Below are positions 25,703 through 34,953 of a stretch of DNA of 64,000 nt, one piece after another. A program made the position numbers and the translations under genes. Each line of letters opens with the position of its first letter. Positions within the stretch are counted from its first letter, which is position 1. This stretch comes from Streptomyces sp. NBC_01498 (GTDB taxonomy: Bacteria; Actinomycetota; Actinomycetes; Streptomycetales; Streptomycetaceae): assembly GCF_036327775.1 (NCBI RefSeq), contig NZ_CP109598.1, forward strand, positions 5,344,001 through 5,408,000. The letters run 5' to 3'. Under the pieces are notes generated by a model, which was not told the origin of the DNA, ran no database searches, and saw nothing but the letters and a program-made list of their open reading frames with translations.

Positions 25703-26560
25703 TCAGGGCAGGGTGAGGATGTCCGCGCCCGTGTCCGTCACCACCAGCGTGTGCTCGAACTGAGCCGTGCGCTTGCGGTCCTTCGTCACCACGGTCCAGC
25801 CGTCGTCCCACATGTCGTACTCGTGGGTGCCGAGGGTGAGCATCGGCTCGATGGTGAAGGTCATGCCCGGCCGCATGACGGTCGTCGCCTGCGGGCTGTC
25901 GTAGTGCGGGATGATCAGCCCGGAGTGGAACGACGAGTTGATGCCGTGCCCGGTGAAGTCGCGGACCACGCCGTAGCCGAAGCGCTTGGCGTACGACTCG
26001 ATGACCCGGCCGATGACGTTGATCTGGCGGCCCGGCCGGACCGCCTTGACGGCCCGGTTCAGCGATTCGCGGGTCCGCTCGACCAGCAGCCTCGACTCGT
26101 CGTCGACGTCGCCGCAGAGATAGGTGGCGTTGTTGTCGCCGTGCACCCCGTTGATGTACGCGGTGACGTCGAGGTTCACGATGTCGCCGTCGCGCAGCAC
26201 CGTGGAGTCCGGGATCCCGTGGCAGATGACCTCGTTGACCGAGGTGCACAGCGACTTGGGGAACTCGCGGTAGCCGAGGGTGGAGGGGTACGCCCCGTGG
26301 TCCACCATGAACTCGTGGGCGACGCGGTCGAGTTCGTCGGTCGTGACGCCGGGCGCGATGTGTTTCGCCGCCTCCTCCATCGCCTGGGCCGCGATCCGCC
26401 CGGCGATCCGCATCAGCTCCACGGTCTCGTCCGACTGCACCTCCGGCCCGGTGTACGGGGCCGGCGCGGGCTTCCCGACGTACTCGGGACGCCGGATCCT
26501 TCCGGGGACGGAACGGGCGGGAGAGAGCTCCCCGGGCGCGAGCAGCGACTGGCCAGACAT
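25703..26560 (-). CDS. map: Type I methionine aminopeptidase
   Basis: 285-aa cytosolic metalloenzyme that removes the N-terminal Met from nascent proteins. The dinuclear metal site is complete: the Asp of [15 protein letters not shown] (two Asp), the His of DFTGHGI, and the Glu residues of [11 protein letters not shown] and AQFEHTLVV. An N-terminal extension of about 40 residues containing [11 protein letters not shown] is typical of actinobacterial MetAP1 paralogues and may contact the ribosome. The genome probably has a second map gene in the ribosomal-protein region, so this would be the paralogue. Confidence 0.95.
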   Translation of the reverse strand: MSGQSLLAPGELSPARSVPGRIRRPEYVGKPAPAPYTGPEVQSDETVELMRIAGRIAAQAMEEAAKHIAPGVTTDELDRVAHEFMVDHGAYPSTLGYREFPKSLCTSVNEVICHGIPDSTVLRDGDIVNLDVTAYINGVHGDNNATYLCGDVDDESRLLVERTRESLNRAVKAVRPGRQINVIGRVIESYAKRFGYGVVRDFTGHGINSSFHSGLIIPHYDSPQATTVMRPGMTFTIEPMLTLGTHEYDMWDDGWTVVTKDRKRTAQFEHTLVVTDTGADILTLP

Positions 26561-26630
26561 ACCGACGAGTCTAACCAGCGTTCAAAAGCCGCCGGTGGGG
26601 CAGCATGGCGTTCAGAGGAAGGAGCCGACG

Positions 26631-26861
26631 ATGGCCCTGTTCAAGAAGCGCACGGCGGGCAAGCCGGGCGAGTGGTACTACTGCCTCCAGCACCAGAAGG
26701 TCGAGGAGGGGCCGGAGTGTCCGGCCAAGGACCGCTTCGGTCCGTACGCCTCCCGGCAGGAGGCGGAGGGCGCGATGCGGACCGCGTCGGAACGGAACCA
26801 GGAGTGGGAGACGGACCCCCGCTGGCACGACGAGCCGACGGATCCGCCGCCGCCGAGCTGA
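26631..26861 (+). CDS. Small conserved protein, 76 aa
   Basis: A short acidic soluble protein (MALFKKRTAGKPGEWYYCLQ...) with two cysteines in a YYC-x9-10-C arrangement (CLQHQKVEEGPEC) and a FGPYASRQEAEGAM stretch, recalling small SPOR-like or zinc-binding domains. Function unknown. The ATG at 26631 follows AGGAAGGAG. It is divergent from map (70-bp gap), so the two may share regulation. Confidence 0.8.
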   Translation: MALFKKRTAGKPGEWYYCLQHQKVEEGPECPAKDRFGPYASRQEAEGAMRTASERNQEWETDPRWHDEPTDPPPPS

Positions 26862-26894
26862 CGGGGGCGGGTGCCGCCGGGGCGGGGCTGCGGG

Positions 26895-28283
26895 TCAGAC
26901 GGCCGCCCCGGGGCCGGGCGTCCGGGCCTCGGGCGCGGCGGCGTCCGTCCCGGCGGCCGTACCCGCGGCGTCCGCTCCGGGAGCCTCCGCCCCGGTCGCC
27001 GCCTCCGCCGCGAGGGCGGCCTCCTGCTGGGCCCGGCGGCGCAGCGCGTCCTCGTCCGTGTCGGAGTCGTACGTCATCAGCTTCGGCAGTACGGCCGCCA
27101 GCAGCCCCACCGCCGCCACGCACGCCACCCCGCCGCTCCAGACCGCCGTGCGGGTGCCCGTCCAGCCGGCCACCGTGCCCGCGCGGACCTGGCCCAGCTG
27201 CGGGCCCACGCTGTAGGACAGCACCTCAAGTCCCGCCAGCCGCCCGCGCAGTTCCTCCGGGATCGTCTGGTTCCAGATCGTCGAGCGGCCCAGCCCGCTG
27301 AGCATGTCGCCCGCGCCCGCCAGCATCAGACAGAACAGCACCAGCCAGATGTTCGGCATCCAGCCCGCCACGGTCATCGCCAGACCCCAGCCGCCCGCGC
27401 CGAGCACCACCATCAGCCCGTGCCGCCGGACCCGCGACGCCCAGCCGCTGGTCAGACTGAGCAGCACGGAGCCGAGCGGGATCGCCCCGTACATCAGACC
27501 CAGCGCCCACTCCGCGTGCAGGTCCTCCGCCAGGAACGGGAAGATCGCCAGCGGGAAGGCGAAGAACATCGCGCTCAGGTCGATCGCGTACGTGCCCAGC
27601 AGCACCGGTTTGCTCCACGCGTACCGCGCGCCCTCGGCGATCCCGCGCAGCGACGGCTTCGCGGCCTCCTTGGAAGGAGGCGCCGGGCGCAGCCGCAGAC
27701 ACATCAGTACGGAGACGACGAACCCGGCCACGGTCAGCGCGTACGCCGTCGCCGTCCCCGAGAGCGCCACCACGACACCGGCCACGGCGGGGCCCGCGAC
27801 CGCCGCGGTCTGCCAGCGCAGCGCGTTGAGCGCGGCTGCCGCCGTGAGCTGGGAGTGCGGCACGATCCGGGCGATCAGCGAGTCCAGCGCGGGCCGCTGG
27901 ACGCCCGACAGCGCGGAGACGCCCGCGGCGACGACGTACAGCGGCCACAGGGCCGGCCGCGGCAGCAGCGCGTTGACCAGCAGGACGACCGCGAGCAGCC
28001 CCAGGCCCGCCTCGGACAGCAGGATCAGCTTGCGGCGGTCGACCGCGTCGGCGAGCGCCCCGCCGTACAGCCCGAAGACGATCAGCGGCACCAGTTCGAC
28101 GGCGCCCATCGCGCCGACCGCGAGCGGCGAGTCGGTGAGGTCCTTGATCTGGAGCGGCAGTGCGATCATGGCCATGGAGCTGCCGAAGTACGTCACCAGG
28201 CCCTGGATCCAGAGGAGCCGGAACTCACGCAGGGTACGCAGCGGGGAGAGGTCCGGCAGGATCGCCGAGAGCTTTCTGGTCAC
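26895..28283 (-). CDS. MFS transporter (enterobactin-exporter-like group)
   Basis: 462-aa, 12-TM permease of the MFS_3/EntS-like group (LWIQGLVTYFGSSMAMIALPLQIKDL; LYGGALADAVDRRKLILLSE). It ends in a disordered Ala/Glu/Pro-rich C-terminal tail of about 45 residues. The GTG at 28283 (VTRKLSAILPDLSPL) was chosen because the extension to 28364 is arginine/glycine-rich and contains the direct repeats described separately. No clear Shine-Dalgarno precedes it. It may export a siderophore or drug; the substrate is unknown. Confidence 0.85.
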   Translation of the reverse strand: MTRKLSAILPDLSPLRTLREFRLLWIQGLVTYFGSSMAMIALPLQIKDLTDSPLAVGAMGAVELVPLIVFGLYGGALADAVDRRKLILLSEAGLGLLAVVLLVNALLPRPALWPLYVVAAGVSALSGVQRPALDSLIARIVPHSQLTAAAALNALRWQTAAVAGPAVAGVVVALSGTATAYALTVAGFVVSVLMCLRLRPAPPSKEAAKPSLRGIAEGARYAWSKPVLLGTYAIDLSAMFFAFPLAIFPFLAEDLHAEWALGLMYGAIPLGSVLLSLTSGWASRVRRHGLMVVLGAGGWGLAMTVAGWMPNIWLVLFCLMLAGAGDMLSGLGRSTIWNQTIPEELRGRLAGLEVLSYSVGPQLGQVRAGTVAGWTGTRTAVWSGGVACVAAVGLLAAVLPKLMTYDSDTDEDALRRRAQQEAALAAEAATGAEAPGADAAGTAAGTDAAAPEARTPGPGAAV

Positions 28284-28325
28284 GAGGGGCCATGCTGCGC
28301 CGCGACGGTCGCCCCGGGCAACTCC

Positions 28326-28388
28326 TTTAGGAGGTTTCCCGCCGGACCCGATCCGGGCGGGCACCTTCTTCAGGAGGTATCCGCCGGA
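28326..28388. repeat. Two imperfect direct repeats containing AGGAGGT
   Basis: TTTAGGAGGTTTCCCGCCGGA (28326-28346) and TTCAGGAGGTATCCGCCGGA (28369-28388) lie between two minus-strand genes. In the minus-strand transcript they read ACCTCCT, complementary to a Shine-Dalgarno, and the left copy forms a small hairpin with AAGGAG. Possible leader control of the MFS gene. Confidence 0.5.
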
Positions 28389-28424
28389 GCGGGTACGGCA
28401 CGTGGCCGACCGGCGCGTCCTCGG

Positions 28425-29048
28425 TCACCAGCGGCCGGGCGGCGGTGCGGTCAGCTGGTCGGCGAGCCGGGACAGCCGGTCCCGGAAGCGGCGCCTGCCC
28501 CGCGTCGACGGCAGGCTGTTCTCACCCGCCGCCGCGCTCACCAGGTGCTGCACCAGGTCGAGATCCAGGCCGGACGGCTCCTCCCGCTCCGGTTCGGGCC
28601 GGGCGAGCGTGAGCGCGTCGTGCGCGAGCCCCACCACCTCGGGGTCCGCGCTGCCCAGCGACAGCACCGTCGCGCCCGCCCGCCGCGCGTCCCGCACCCG
28701 CTCCAGCAGCCCGCCGTCCGGCCGCTCGGGCGCCACCAGCAGCAGCGTCTCGCCCCGGCCCGCGCCCTCCAGCCTGCCGAGCCCGACGGACAGATGCGCG
28801 GGGTCGCCGGGCCGGACCCGGTGCCGTACGAGCGACGGCGTCAGCTCCGGACATCCCGCCCACGCCGCCTCGTCCACGAGATGCGCGGCCAGATGCCACG
28901 GCTCGTACGCCCGCGTCCCGACCAGCAGCAGCCCGCCGCCGCGCGGTACGACGGAGGACCGCAGGGAGGCGGCGAACCGGCGGGTCGCGGCCGGCCACTC
29001 CGTACCGGCCAGGACGTCACGGAGCAGCGCGACGCGTACGGCATCCAT
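28425..29048 (-). CDS. SIS-like hypothetical protein, 207 aa
   Basis: A soluble alpha/beta protein with GGLLLVGTRAYEPWHLAAHLVDEAAW and GATVLSLGSADPEVVGLAHDALTL. This is reminiscent of sugar-isomerase (SIS) phosphosugar-binding folds, but the match is weak. The start at ATG 29048 (MDAVRVALLRDVL) begins the coding-like region. It is divergent from the F420 reductase (141 bp) and upstream of the MFS gene on the same strand. No substrate can be proposed. Confidence 0.65.
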   Translation of the reverse strand: MDAVRVALLRDVLAGTEWPAATRRFAASLRSSVVPRGGGLLLVGTRAYEPWHLAAHLVDEAAWAGCPELTPSLVRHRVRPGDPAHLSVGLGRLEGAGRGETLLLVAPERPDGGLLERVRDARRAGATVLSLGSADPEVVGLAHDALTLARPEPEREEPSGLDLDLVQHLVSAAAGENSLPSTRGRRRFRDRLSRLADQLTAPPPGRW

Positions 29049-29188
29049 GGCCGGCGATCCTGCCGCGCCCGCGCGCCCCGCGCCGGAGGTCCGGGACGGA
29101 GTCACCCGAAGGAGTCGTCCCGGACGGCCGGAACCGGTACGCGGGCCGTGCTCCCGGCGCCTCCGTACCGACGAGTAGGGTCATGGTC

Positions 29189-29899
29189 ATGACTTCAACC
29201 GACAGTGGCAGCACGCCGAAGCCCCCCGCGAAGGACCCCTGGGAACTCCCCGACGTCTCGGACCTGACCGTCGGCGTCCTCGGCGGCACGGGCGACCAGG
29301 GGCGGGGACTCGCCTACCGGCTGGCGCGCGCCGGGCAGAAAGTGATCATCGGCTCCCGCGCCGCCGACCGCGCCGAGTCGGCGGCGGCCGAACTCGGCCT
29401 CGGCATCGAGGGCACCGACAACGCCGGATGCGCGCGCCGCAGCGACATCGTGGTCGTCGCCGTGCCGTGGGAGGGCCACGCCAGGACCCTCGAATCCCTC
29501 AGGGACGAACTCACGGGCAAGCTCGTCGTGGACTGCGTCAACCCCCTCGGCTTCGACAAGAAGGGCGCGTACGCCCTCACCCCGGAGGAGGGCAGCGCCG
29601 CCGAACAGGCCGCCGCCCTGCTGCCCGGCTCCCGGGTGACCGCCGCGTTCCACCACCTGTCCGCCGTCCTGCTCCAGAACCCCGAGGTCGAGCGGATCGA
29701 CACCGACGTGATGGTCCTCGGCGAGGTCCGGGCCGACACCGACATCGTGCAGGCCCTCGCCGCCCGCATCCCCGGCATGCGCGGCGTCTTCGCGGGCCGG
29801 CTGCGCAACGCGCACCAGGTGGAGTCGCTGGTGGCCAACCTGATCTCGACCAACCGCCGCTACAAGGCCCACGCGGGCCTGCGCGTCACCGACGTCTGA
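29189..29899 (+). CDS. npdG: NADPH-dependent F420 reductase
   Basis: 236-aa F420H2:NADP+ oxidoreductase of the Fno/NpdG family, which supplies reduced F420 in actinobacteria. The N-terminal Rossmann motif is VGVLGGTGDQGRGLAYRLAR with IIGSR for NADP binding. VVVAVPWEG, VVDCVNPLGFDKKG and FHHLSAVLLQNPEVE follow the family layout. ATG 29189 is better spaced from GAGTAGGG than ATG 29183. Transcribed divergently from the SIS-like gene. Confidence 0.93.
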   Translation: MTSTDSGSTPKPPAKDPWELPDVSDLTVGVLGGTGDQGRGLAYRLARAGQKVIIGSRAADRAESAAAELGLGIEGTDNAGCARRSDIVVVAVPWEGHARTLESLRDELTGKLVVDCVNPLGFDKKGAYALTPEEGSAAEQAAALLPGSRVTAAFHHLSAVLLQNPEVERIDTDVMVLGEVRADTDIVQALAARIPGMRGVFAGRLRNAHQVESLVANLISTNRRYKAHAGLRVTDV

Positions 29900-29970
29900 C
29901 CCGTCCGGGGCATGGGGGACACTGGACGCGCGCCACCCGCACGCCCCACGCCCCGACAGGAGCCGACCCC

Positions 29971-30141
29971 ATGCCCCGCCTCGCTCTCTACGCCCTCGCC
30001 GTCTGCCTCCTGTCCGCCACGGCGGCGGTGGTGTCCTTCGTCCAGGGAAGCTGGCTGGGCGTCGTCTGGGTGCTGCTGGCAGGGCTCTCCTCGAACATGG
30101 CGTGGTACTACGTGCGCAGGGCGAAGACCCGCACTAGTTGA
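29971..30141 (+). CDS. Small two-helix membrane protein, 56 aa
   Basis: MPRLALYALAVCLLSATAAV and GVVWVLLAGLSSNMAWYYV form two TM helices, ending in a basic RRAKTRTS tail. The ATG at 29971 is preceded by ACAGGAG. It is 71 bp after the F420 reductase on the same strand, and its stop overlaps the 3' end of the convergent M50 protease by 8 bp. Function unknown. Confidence 0.75.
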   Translation: MPRLALYALAVCLLSATAAVVSFVQGSWLGVVWVLLAGLSSNMAWYYVRRAKTRTS

Positions 30142-30937
30142 CGAGCGACCCGCACAGTTCGTCCCGCCCCGTCCAGAAGCGGTACAGGTTCTGGCCGCAG
30201 TACGTCTGGCCGTCGCCGACGCCCAGGGTGGACAGGATCGTGTCGATGGCCTCGAAGAACGCGTTGTTCACCGAGGGGATGAACAGGACCGCGAAGACCG
30301 CGAGCATCCCGAACGGCGCGAAGGACTCCGCGCGTGCCCGCAGGCCGCGTGACAGCCACGGTTCGAGAACGCCGTAGCCGTCGAGGCCGGGCACCGGGAG
30401 GAAGTTGAGGATCGCCGCCGTCACCTGGAGCAGCGCGAGGAAGGCCAGGGCGAAGCGGAAGGTCTCCGGTACGCCGTCGAGCGCGTCCAGCCAGAACGGG
30501 GCCGTGCACACAAGGGCGAACAGGACGTTCGTCAGCGGGCCCGCCGCCGAGATCAGGCTGTGGCGCAGGCGGCCCCTGATCCGGTGGCGTTCGACGAAGA
30601 CCGCGCCGCCCGGGAGCCCGATGCCGCCGAGGACGACGAAGAGCACCGGCAGTACGACGCTCAGCAGGGCGTGGGTGTACGCGAGCGGGTTGAGCGTCAG
30701 ATAGCCCTTGGCGGCGACGGAGATGTCACCGCTGTGCAGGGCGGTGCGGGCGTGCGCGTACTCGTGGAGGCAGAGCGACACCACCCACGCCGACGTGACG
30801 AACAGGAACACCACGACACGGGCGTCCGCCGCGAAGTCCGCCCACAGCGCCCAGCCCGCCGCCGCCGTGACGGCCGTGATCCCGAGGAAGACGGGACTGA
30901 TCCGCCGGTCGTCACGACGGGAGGGTGCGGTGGTCAT
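30134..30937 (-). CDS. Site-2 protease-like M50 family membrane metallopeptidase
   Basis: 267-aa intramembrane zinc metalloprotease-like protein with about six TM helices. The active-site HEYAH is in LCLHEYAHARTALHSGD (about residue 60), and the third ligand motif NFLPVPGLDGYGVLEP is in a later helix. A C-terminal lumenal segment carries a Cys pair (TYCGQNLYRFWTGRDELCGS). The start at ATG 30937 (MTTAPSRRDDRR) was chosen; the open upstream frame is low-complexity. Its target, possibly an anti-sigma factor or a signal peptide, is unknown. Confidence 0.9.
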   Translation of the reverse strand: MTTAPSRRDDRRISPVFLGITAVTAAAGWALWADFAADARVVVFLFVTSAWVVSLCLHEYAHARTALHSGDISVAAKGYLTLNPLAYTHALLSVVLPVLFVVLGGIGLPGGAVFVERHRIRGRLRHSLISAAGPLTNVLFALVCTAPFWLDALDGVPETFRFALAFLALLQVTAAILNFLPVPGLDGYGVLEPWLSRGLRARAESFAPFGMLAVFAVLFIPSVNNAFFEAIDTILSTLGVGDGQTYCGQNLYRFWTGRDELCGSLVN

Positions 30938-31214
30938 GCGCGGCTCCTGACGGGCGCGGGCGGCGGCGGCCGGTGCGGTGTGGCCGACCGTGCGTGCCCG
31001 ACCGTACCGGGGTGTCGCACCGTACAGCGGCGTCGCCGGGAAAGCAGCGGCGTCGCCGGGAACCGCCCGCCGTCGGTCGGCCGGGCCGCACCGGCCGGGC
31101 GGCGCCGAACGCAGACCCCGCCCGTGAACGTCGGCCCCGCCCCCGGAGGCGGAATCCGCCGGTCCGGGGGGGGCGCGGGCGGCCGTGCGCATGGCCGTAC
31201 CGGACAATGGTGGG

Positions 31215-34200
31215 GTGCGCTACCGGCTTCTCGGCCCGACACGGGCGCTGCGCGCCGACGGCACTCCCTGCGCCGTCGGCGGCGCCAGGCTGCGCTCGCT
31301 CCTGACGGTGCTCGCCATGCGGCCCGGCCGGACCGTCCCGGCGGCCACCCTGGTGGACGAGGTCTGGGACGGCGACGCGCCCGCCGACGCGGCGGGCGCG
31401 CTCCAGGCGCTGGTCAGCCGGCTCCGCCGGGCGCTCGGCGCCGGGACCGTCGTGTCCGAGACGGGCGGCTACCGGCTGTGCGCCGCCCCCGAGGACGTGG
31501 ACCTCCACCACTTCGAGCGGCTCACGGCCGAGGGCGTACGGGCCCTGGACGACGGCGCCCCCGCGCGGGCCGCCGAGCTGCTGGACGAGGCACTGGCCCT
31601 GTGGCACGGGCCCGCGCTGACCGATCTGCCCGACCGCAGCGCCGAGGCGGCGCGCTGGGAGTCCCGGCGGCTGGCCGCCCGCCGCGCCAGGCTCACGGCG
31701 GCGCTCGCCCTCGGCCGCGCCGAGGAGGCGCTGCCCGAACTCGCCGCGCTCTGCGACGAGCACCCGATCGACGAACTGCTCCAGGCCCTGCGCATCCGCG
31801 CGCTGCGCGCCGTCGGGCGTACGGCCGAGGCACTGTCCGCGTACGAGGACGTCCGCCGCGACCTGGCGACCCGGCTGGGCATGGACCCGGGTCCGGAACT
31901 GCGCGCGCTGCACAAGGAGTTGCTGGACCAGGACGGATACGACCCCGGCCCCGACGCCCCGCCCCGGCCGGGCCGCGCCGTCGCCACGGTGCGGCCCGCG
32001 GCGCCCCTCGACGTACCGCGCGGCGGACCGCACGAGGCGGAGCGCGGCGGACCGCACCACGCACCCCACGGGCGCGCCGGCGCCGAGCGGGCCACCGGAC
32101 CCGGGCACCTCCCCGCCGCCCCGGACACCGCCGCCCGCCCCGGAGCCACCCCGGCGGACACCGGACAGGCCCCCGCCCCGTACCCCGCCGCGCCCCCCGA
32201 ACCGCCCCCCGGCAACCTCCGCGCCCGCATCACCAGCTTCGTCGGGCGCGACGCCGATCTCGTCGCGCTCCGGGGCGATCTTCGCGACGCCCGCCTCGTC
32301 ACCCTGCTCGGCGCCGGCGGCGCGGGCAAGACACGGCTGTCGCAGGAGGCCGCCGCCGGGGGCGACCGCGATGCCTGGCCCGACGGCGTATGGCTCGCGG
32401 AACTCGCCCCCGTGGAGGACCCGGCGACCGTCCCCGAGGCCGTGCTCGTCGCGCTCGGCGCGCGCGAGACCGTGCTGCGGGGCGCGGGCGCCGAAGGGCT
32501 GCGGGCCGTCGACCCCGGCGCCGACGACCCGCTCGTACGGCTCGTCGAGCACTGCGCGCGCCGCCGGCTGCTGCTCCTGCTCGACAACTGCGAGCACGTC
32601 GTGGACGCCGCCGCCCGGCTGGCCGAGGAGGTGCTGGCCCGCTGCCCCGGCGTGACCGTCCTCGCCACCAGCCGGGAACCGCTCGGGGTGCCCGGTGAGC
32701 TCGTACGCCCCGTCGGCCCCCTCCCCGAACCCATGGCGCTGCGGCTGCTCGCCGACCGGGGCGCCGCCGCCCGCCCCGGCTTCCGTACGGAGGACGACCC
32801 GGCCGCCGCCGAGGAGATCTGTCGCCGTCTCGACGGGCTGCCGCTGGCGATCGAACTGGCCGCCGCCCGGCTGCGGATGCTCACCCTCCGGCAGATCGCC
32901 GACCGGCTGGACGACCGGTTCCGGCTGCTGACCGGCGGCAGCCGCACCGTACTGCCCCGGCAGCAGACCCTGCGCGCCGTCGTGGACTGGTCCTGGGACC
33001 TGCTCGCCGGCCCGGAGCGCACCGCGCTCGCCGCCCTGTCCGTCTTCGCGGGCGGCTGCGACCTGGCCGCCGCCGAAGCCGTGTGCGGCCCCGACGCCCT
33101 CGAACTGCTCGGCTCACTGGTCGACAAGTCCCTCGTGGTCGCCACCCCCGCTCCCGACGGCGCGATGCGCTACCGGCTGCTGGAGACGGTCCTGGAGTAC
33201 GCCGCCCAACGGCTGGACGAGTCCGGGGACCGCGCCGCGGCCGAGCGCCGCCACCTCACCCACTACCGGGAGCTGATCCGGCTCGCCGACCCGAAGCTGC
33301 GCGGGCCCGGCCAGCTCGTCTGGATCGCCCGGATCACGCTCGACTACGAGAATCTGCGCACCGCGCTGCGGCGCGCCGTCGCGGACCGCGACGAGCACGA
33401 GGCGCTCTGCCTCGTCCACGCGCTCGCCTGGTACTGGCAGATCCTCGATCTGCGGGCCGACGCGCGGCACTGGTCGCACGCCGCCGCCGAGTTGGGCCCC
33501 GACCCCTTCGACCCGCCGACCACCCCCGCGCCTCCCCTTCACGAACGGTGCACCGACACCCCGCCGCCGATGGCGCCCGAGCAACTGCTGGAGGCGCGGC
33601 GCGGTGCCCGCCTGATCCACCTCGCGAGCATGAACCACGAGTTCGACCGCTGGACCTCGCCCGAGGCCAAGGAGTGGCTGCGCCGCGTCGGCGAGGTGTA
33701 CCGGCCGGGTCTGCCGCAGACCTGCCGGATGCCCGGATCGCTCTGGTTCTTCGCGATTCTGCTGACGGGCCAGGCCGACACGTTCCGCGAGATCATGGAC
33801 GTGACGGTGGACTCGTGCCGTGAGTACGGCTTCGGCTACGAGTGGGAGCTGGCGTCGGCCCTCCAGATGCGTGCCAACGTCCTCGCCAACCGCACCGAGT
33901 GGCTGGGCGACGCGAGCCGGGACGCCGACGAGAGCCTGGAGATCTTCACCCGGCTCGGCGACGCGTGGGGCGCCGCCGAGGCCCTGTCGGCGCGCGCCGA
34001 GGCCCATGAGCGCCACGGTGAGTTCGCCCTGGCCTCCGCCGACTTCCGCGCCGCGATCGAGAACACCCGGCGGCTCGGCGCCGAGTCCCAGGTCTCCCTG
34101 CTGCGCACCCGGCTGGCCGGCGTGATGATGGAGACCGGCGACGGGGACGAGGCCGAGGCGGTGCTGCGAGAGATCCTCGCCCGCAGCGCCCGGCGCGACT

Positions 34201-34724
34201 ACGAGGCCGAACCGGCGGCCCGGCTCTTTCTGGCGATCCGGCTCGGCCGCAGCGGGCGCGCCGCCGAGGGACGCGCGGAACTGGGGCGGTTGCTGGAGGT
34301 CTTCAAACACTCCAACCTCGCGATCTTCGAGGGCTTCGTCTTCGGCATGCTCGCGTGGCTGGACAATCTCGACGGCCGGTACGCCGAAGGGCTGGACCGG
34401 GCACGGCTCGCGCTGACCAGTTCGCGCGACCCGATGTCGGGGATGGTGGCGCCGCAGATGCCGGCGGTCCATCTGCTGACCGCGGGCTGGGCGCTGGCCG
34501 GGCTCGGCGGCCCGGAGCGCGTACGGGACGGGGCGCGGCTGCTGGGCGCGTACCGGGCGCATCTGCCGAAGGGCCACCACCCGGCCTCGCAGGAACGCGA
34601 GAGCCGGGCGGCGGCCGAGGGGGTCGTACGGGCCGCGGGGCTGGACGGCGCGGCCTACGACGAGGCCCTGGCCGAGGGCCGCGCGCTCACCCTCGACGAG
34701 GCGTTCGCCCTCGCCGGCGCCTGA
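31215..34724 (+). CDS. AfsR-like BTAD / NB-ARC / TPR transcriptional regulator
   Basis: 1169-aa SARP-type large regulator. A winged-helix DNA-binding domain (LGPTRALRADGTPCAVGGAR, about 3-90) and BTAD domain (DLHHFERLTAEGVRALDDG, about 95-240) are followed by a Pro/Ala-rich linker, then an NB-ARC/AP-ATPase with P-loop LLGAGGAGKTR at about 366-373, LLLLLDNCEHV (Walker B), VLATSREPLGVPGE and GLPLAIELAAARL. A long TPR-like C-terminal part (about 700-1160) completes it. The GTG at 31215 starts the wHTH directly; ATG 31191 and GTG 31185 are alternatives. Such proteins activate secondary-metabolism or stress genes in an ATP- and ligand-dependent way. The target is not evident. Confidence 0.93.
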   Translation: MRYRLLGPTRALRADGTPCAVGGARLRSLLTVLAMRPGRTVPAATLVDEVWDGDAPADAAGALQALVSRLRRALGAGTVVSETGGYRLCAAPEDVDLHHFERLTAEGVRALDDGAPARAAELLDEALALWHGPALTDLPDRSAEAARWESRRLAARRARLTAALALGRAEEALPELAALCDEHPIDELLQALRIRALRAVGRTAEALSAYEDVRRDLATRLGMDPGPELRALHKELLDQDGYDPGPDAPPRPGRAVATVRPAAPLDVPRGGPHEAERGGPHHAPHGRAGAERATGPGHLPAAPDTAARPGATPADTGQAPAPYPAAPPEPPPGNLRARITSFVGRDADLVALRGDLRDARLVTLLGAGGAGKTRLSQEAAAGGDRDAWPDGVWLAELAPVEDPATVPEAVLVALGARETVLRGAGAEGLRAVDPGADDPLVRLVEHCARRRLLLLLDNCEHVVDAAARLAEEVLARCPGVTVLATSREPLGVPGELVRPVGPLPEPMALRLLADRGAAARPGFRTEDDPAAAEEICRRLDGLPLAIELAAARLRMLTLRQIADRLDDRFRLLTGGSRTVLPRQQTLRAVVDWSWDLLAGPERTALAALSVFAGGCDLAAAEAVCGPDALELLGSLVDKSLVVATPAPDGAMRYRLLETVLEYAAQRLDESGDRAAAERRHLTHYRELIRLADPKLRGPGQLVWIARITLDYENLRTALRRAVADRDEHEALCLVHALAWYWQILDLRADARHWSHAAAELGPDPFDPPTTPAPPLHERCTDTPPPMAPEQLLEARRGARLIHLASMNHEFDRWTSPEAKEWLRRVGEVYRPGLPQTCRMPGSLWFFAILLTGQADTFREIMDVTVDSCREYGFGYEWELASALQMRANVLANRTEWLGDASRDADESLEIFTRLGDAWGAAEALSARAEAHERHGEFALASADFRAAIENTRRLGAESQVSLLRTRLAGVMMETGDGDEAEAVLREILARSARRDYEAEPAARLFLAIRLGRSGRAAEGRAELGRLLEVFKHSNLAIFEGFVFGMLAWLDNLDGRYAEGLDRARLALTSSRDPMSGMVAPQMPAVHLLTAGWALAGLGGPERVRDGARLLGAYRAHLPKGHHPASQERESRAAAEGVVRAAGLDGAAYDEALAEGRALTLDEAFALAGA

Positions 34725-34746
34725 CGCGCGCCCCCGCCCCGCCCCC

Positions 34747-34953
34747 GGCCCGTCGGACCTGAACGATCAGGCCCCCCGGCCCGTCGGACCTGAACGGTCA
34801 GGCTCCCCGGCCCGTCGGACCTGAATGGTCAGGCTCCCCGGCCCGTCGGACCTGAACGGTCAGGCTCCCCGGCCCGTCGGACCTGAATGGTCAGGCCCCC
34901 CGGCCCGTCGGACCTGAATGGTCGGGCGCCCCAGGTCGTCGGGCCTGAACGGT
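34747..34953. repeat. 31-bp tandem repeat array with internal hairpins (7 copies)
   Basis: CGTCGG-anchored units start every 31 bp at 34751, 34782, 34813, 34844, 34875, 34906 and 34937. Each contains CCTGA-A(A/T)GG-TCAGG or a one-base variant, an inverted repeat able to form a short hairpin. The last copy runs into the stop codon of the convergent ABC permease. It occupies the gap between two convergent genes, so each unit may act as a weak terminator. Confidence 0.92.

Noticed and set aside
34747..34953. 31-bp regular repeats as a CRISPR array
   Set aside because: Units are directly adjacent with no unique spacers, and there are no cas genes in the window.
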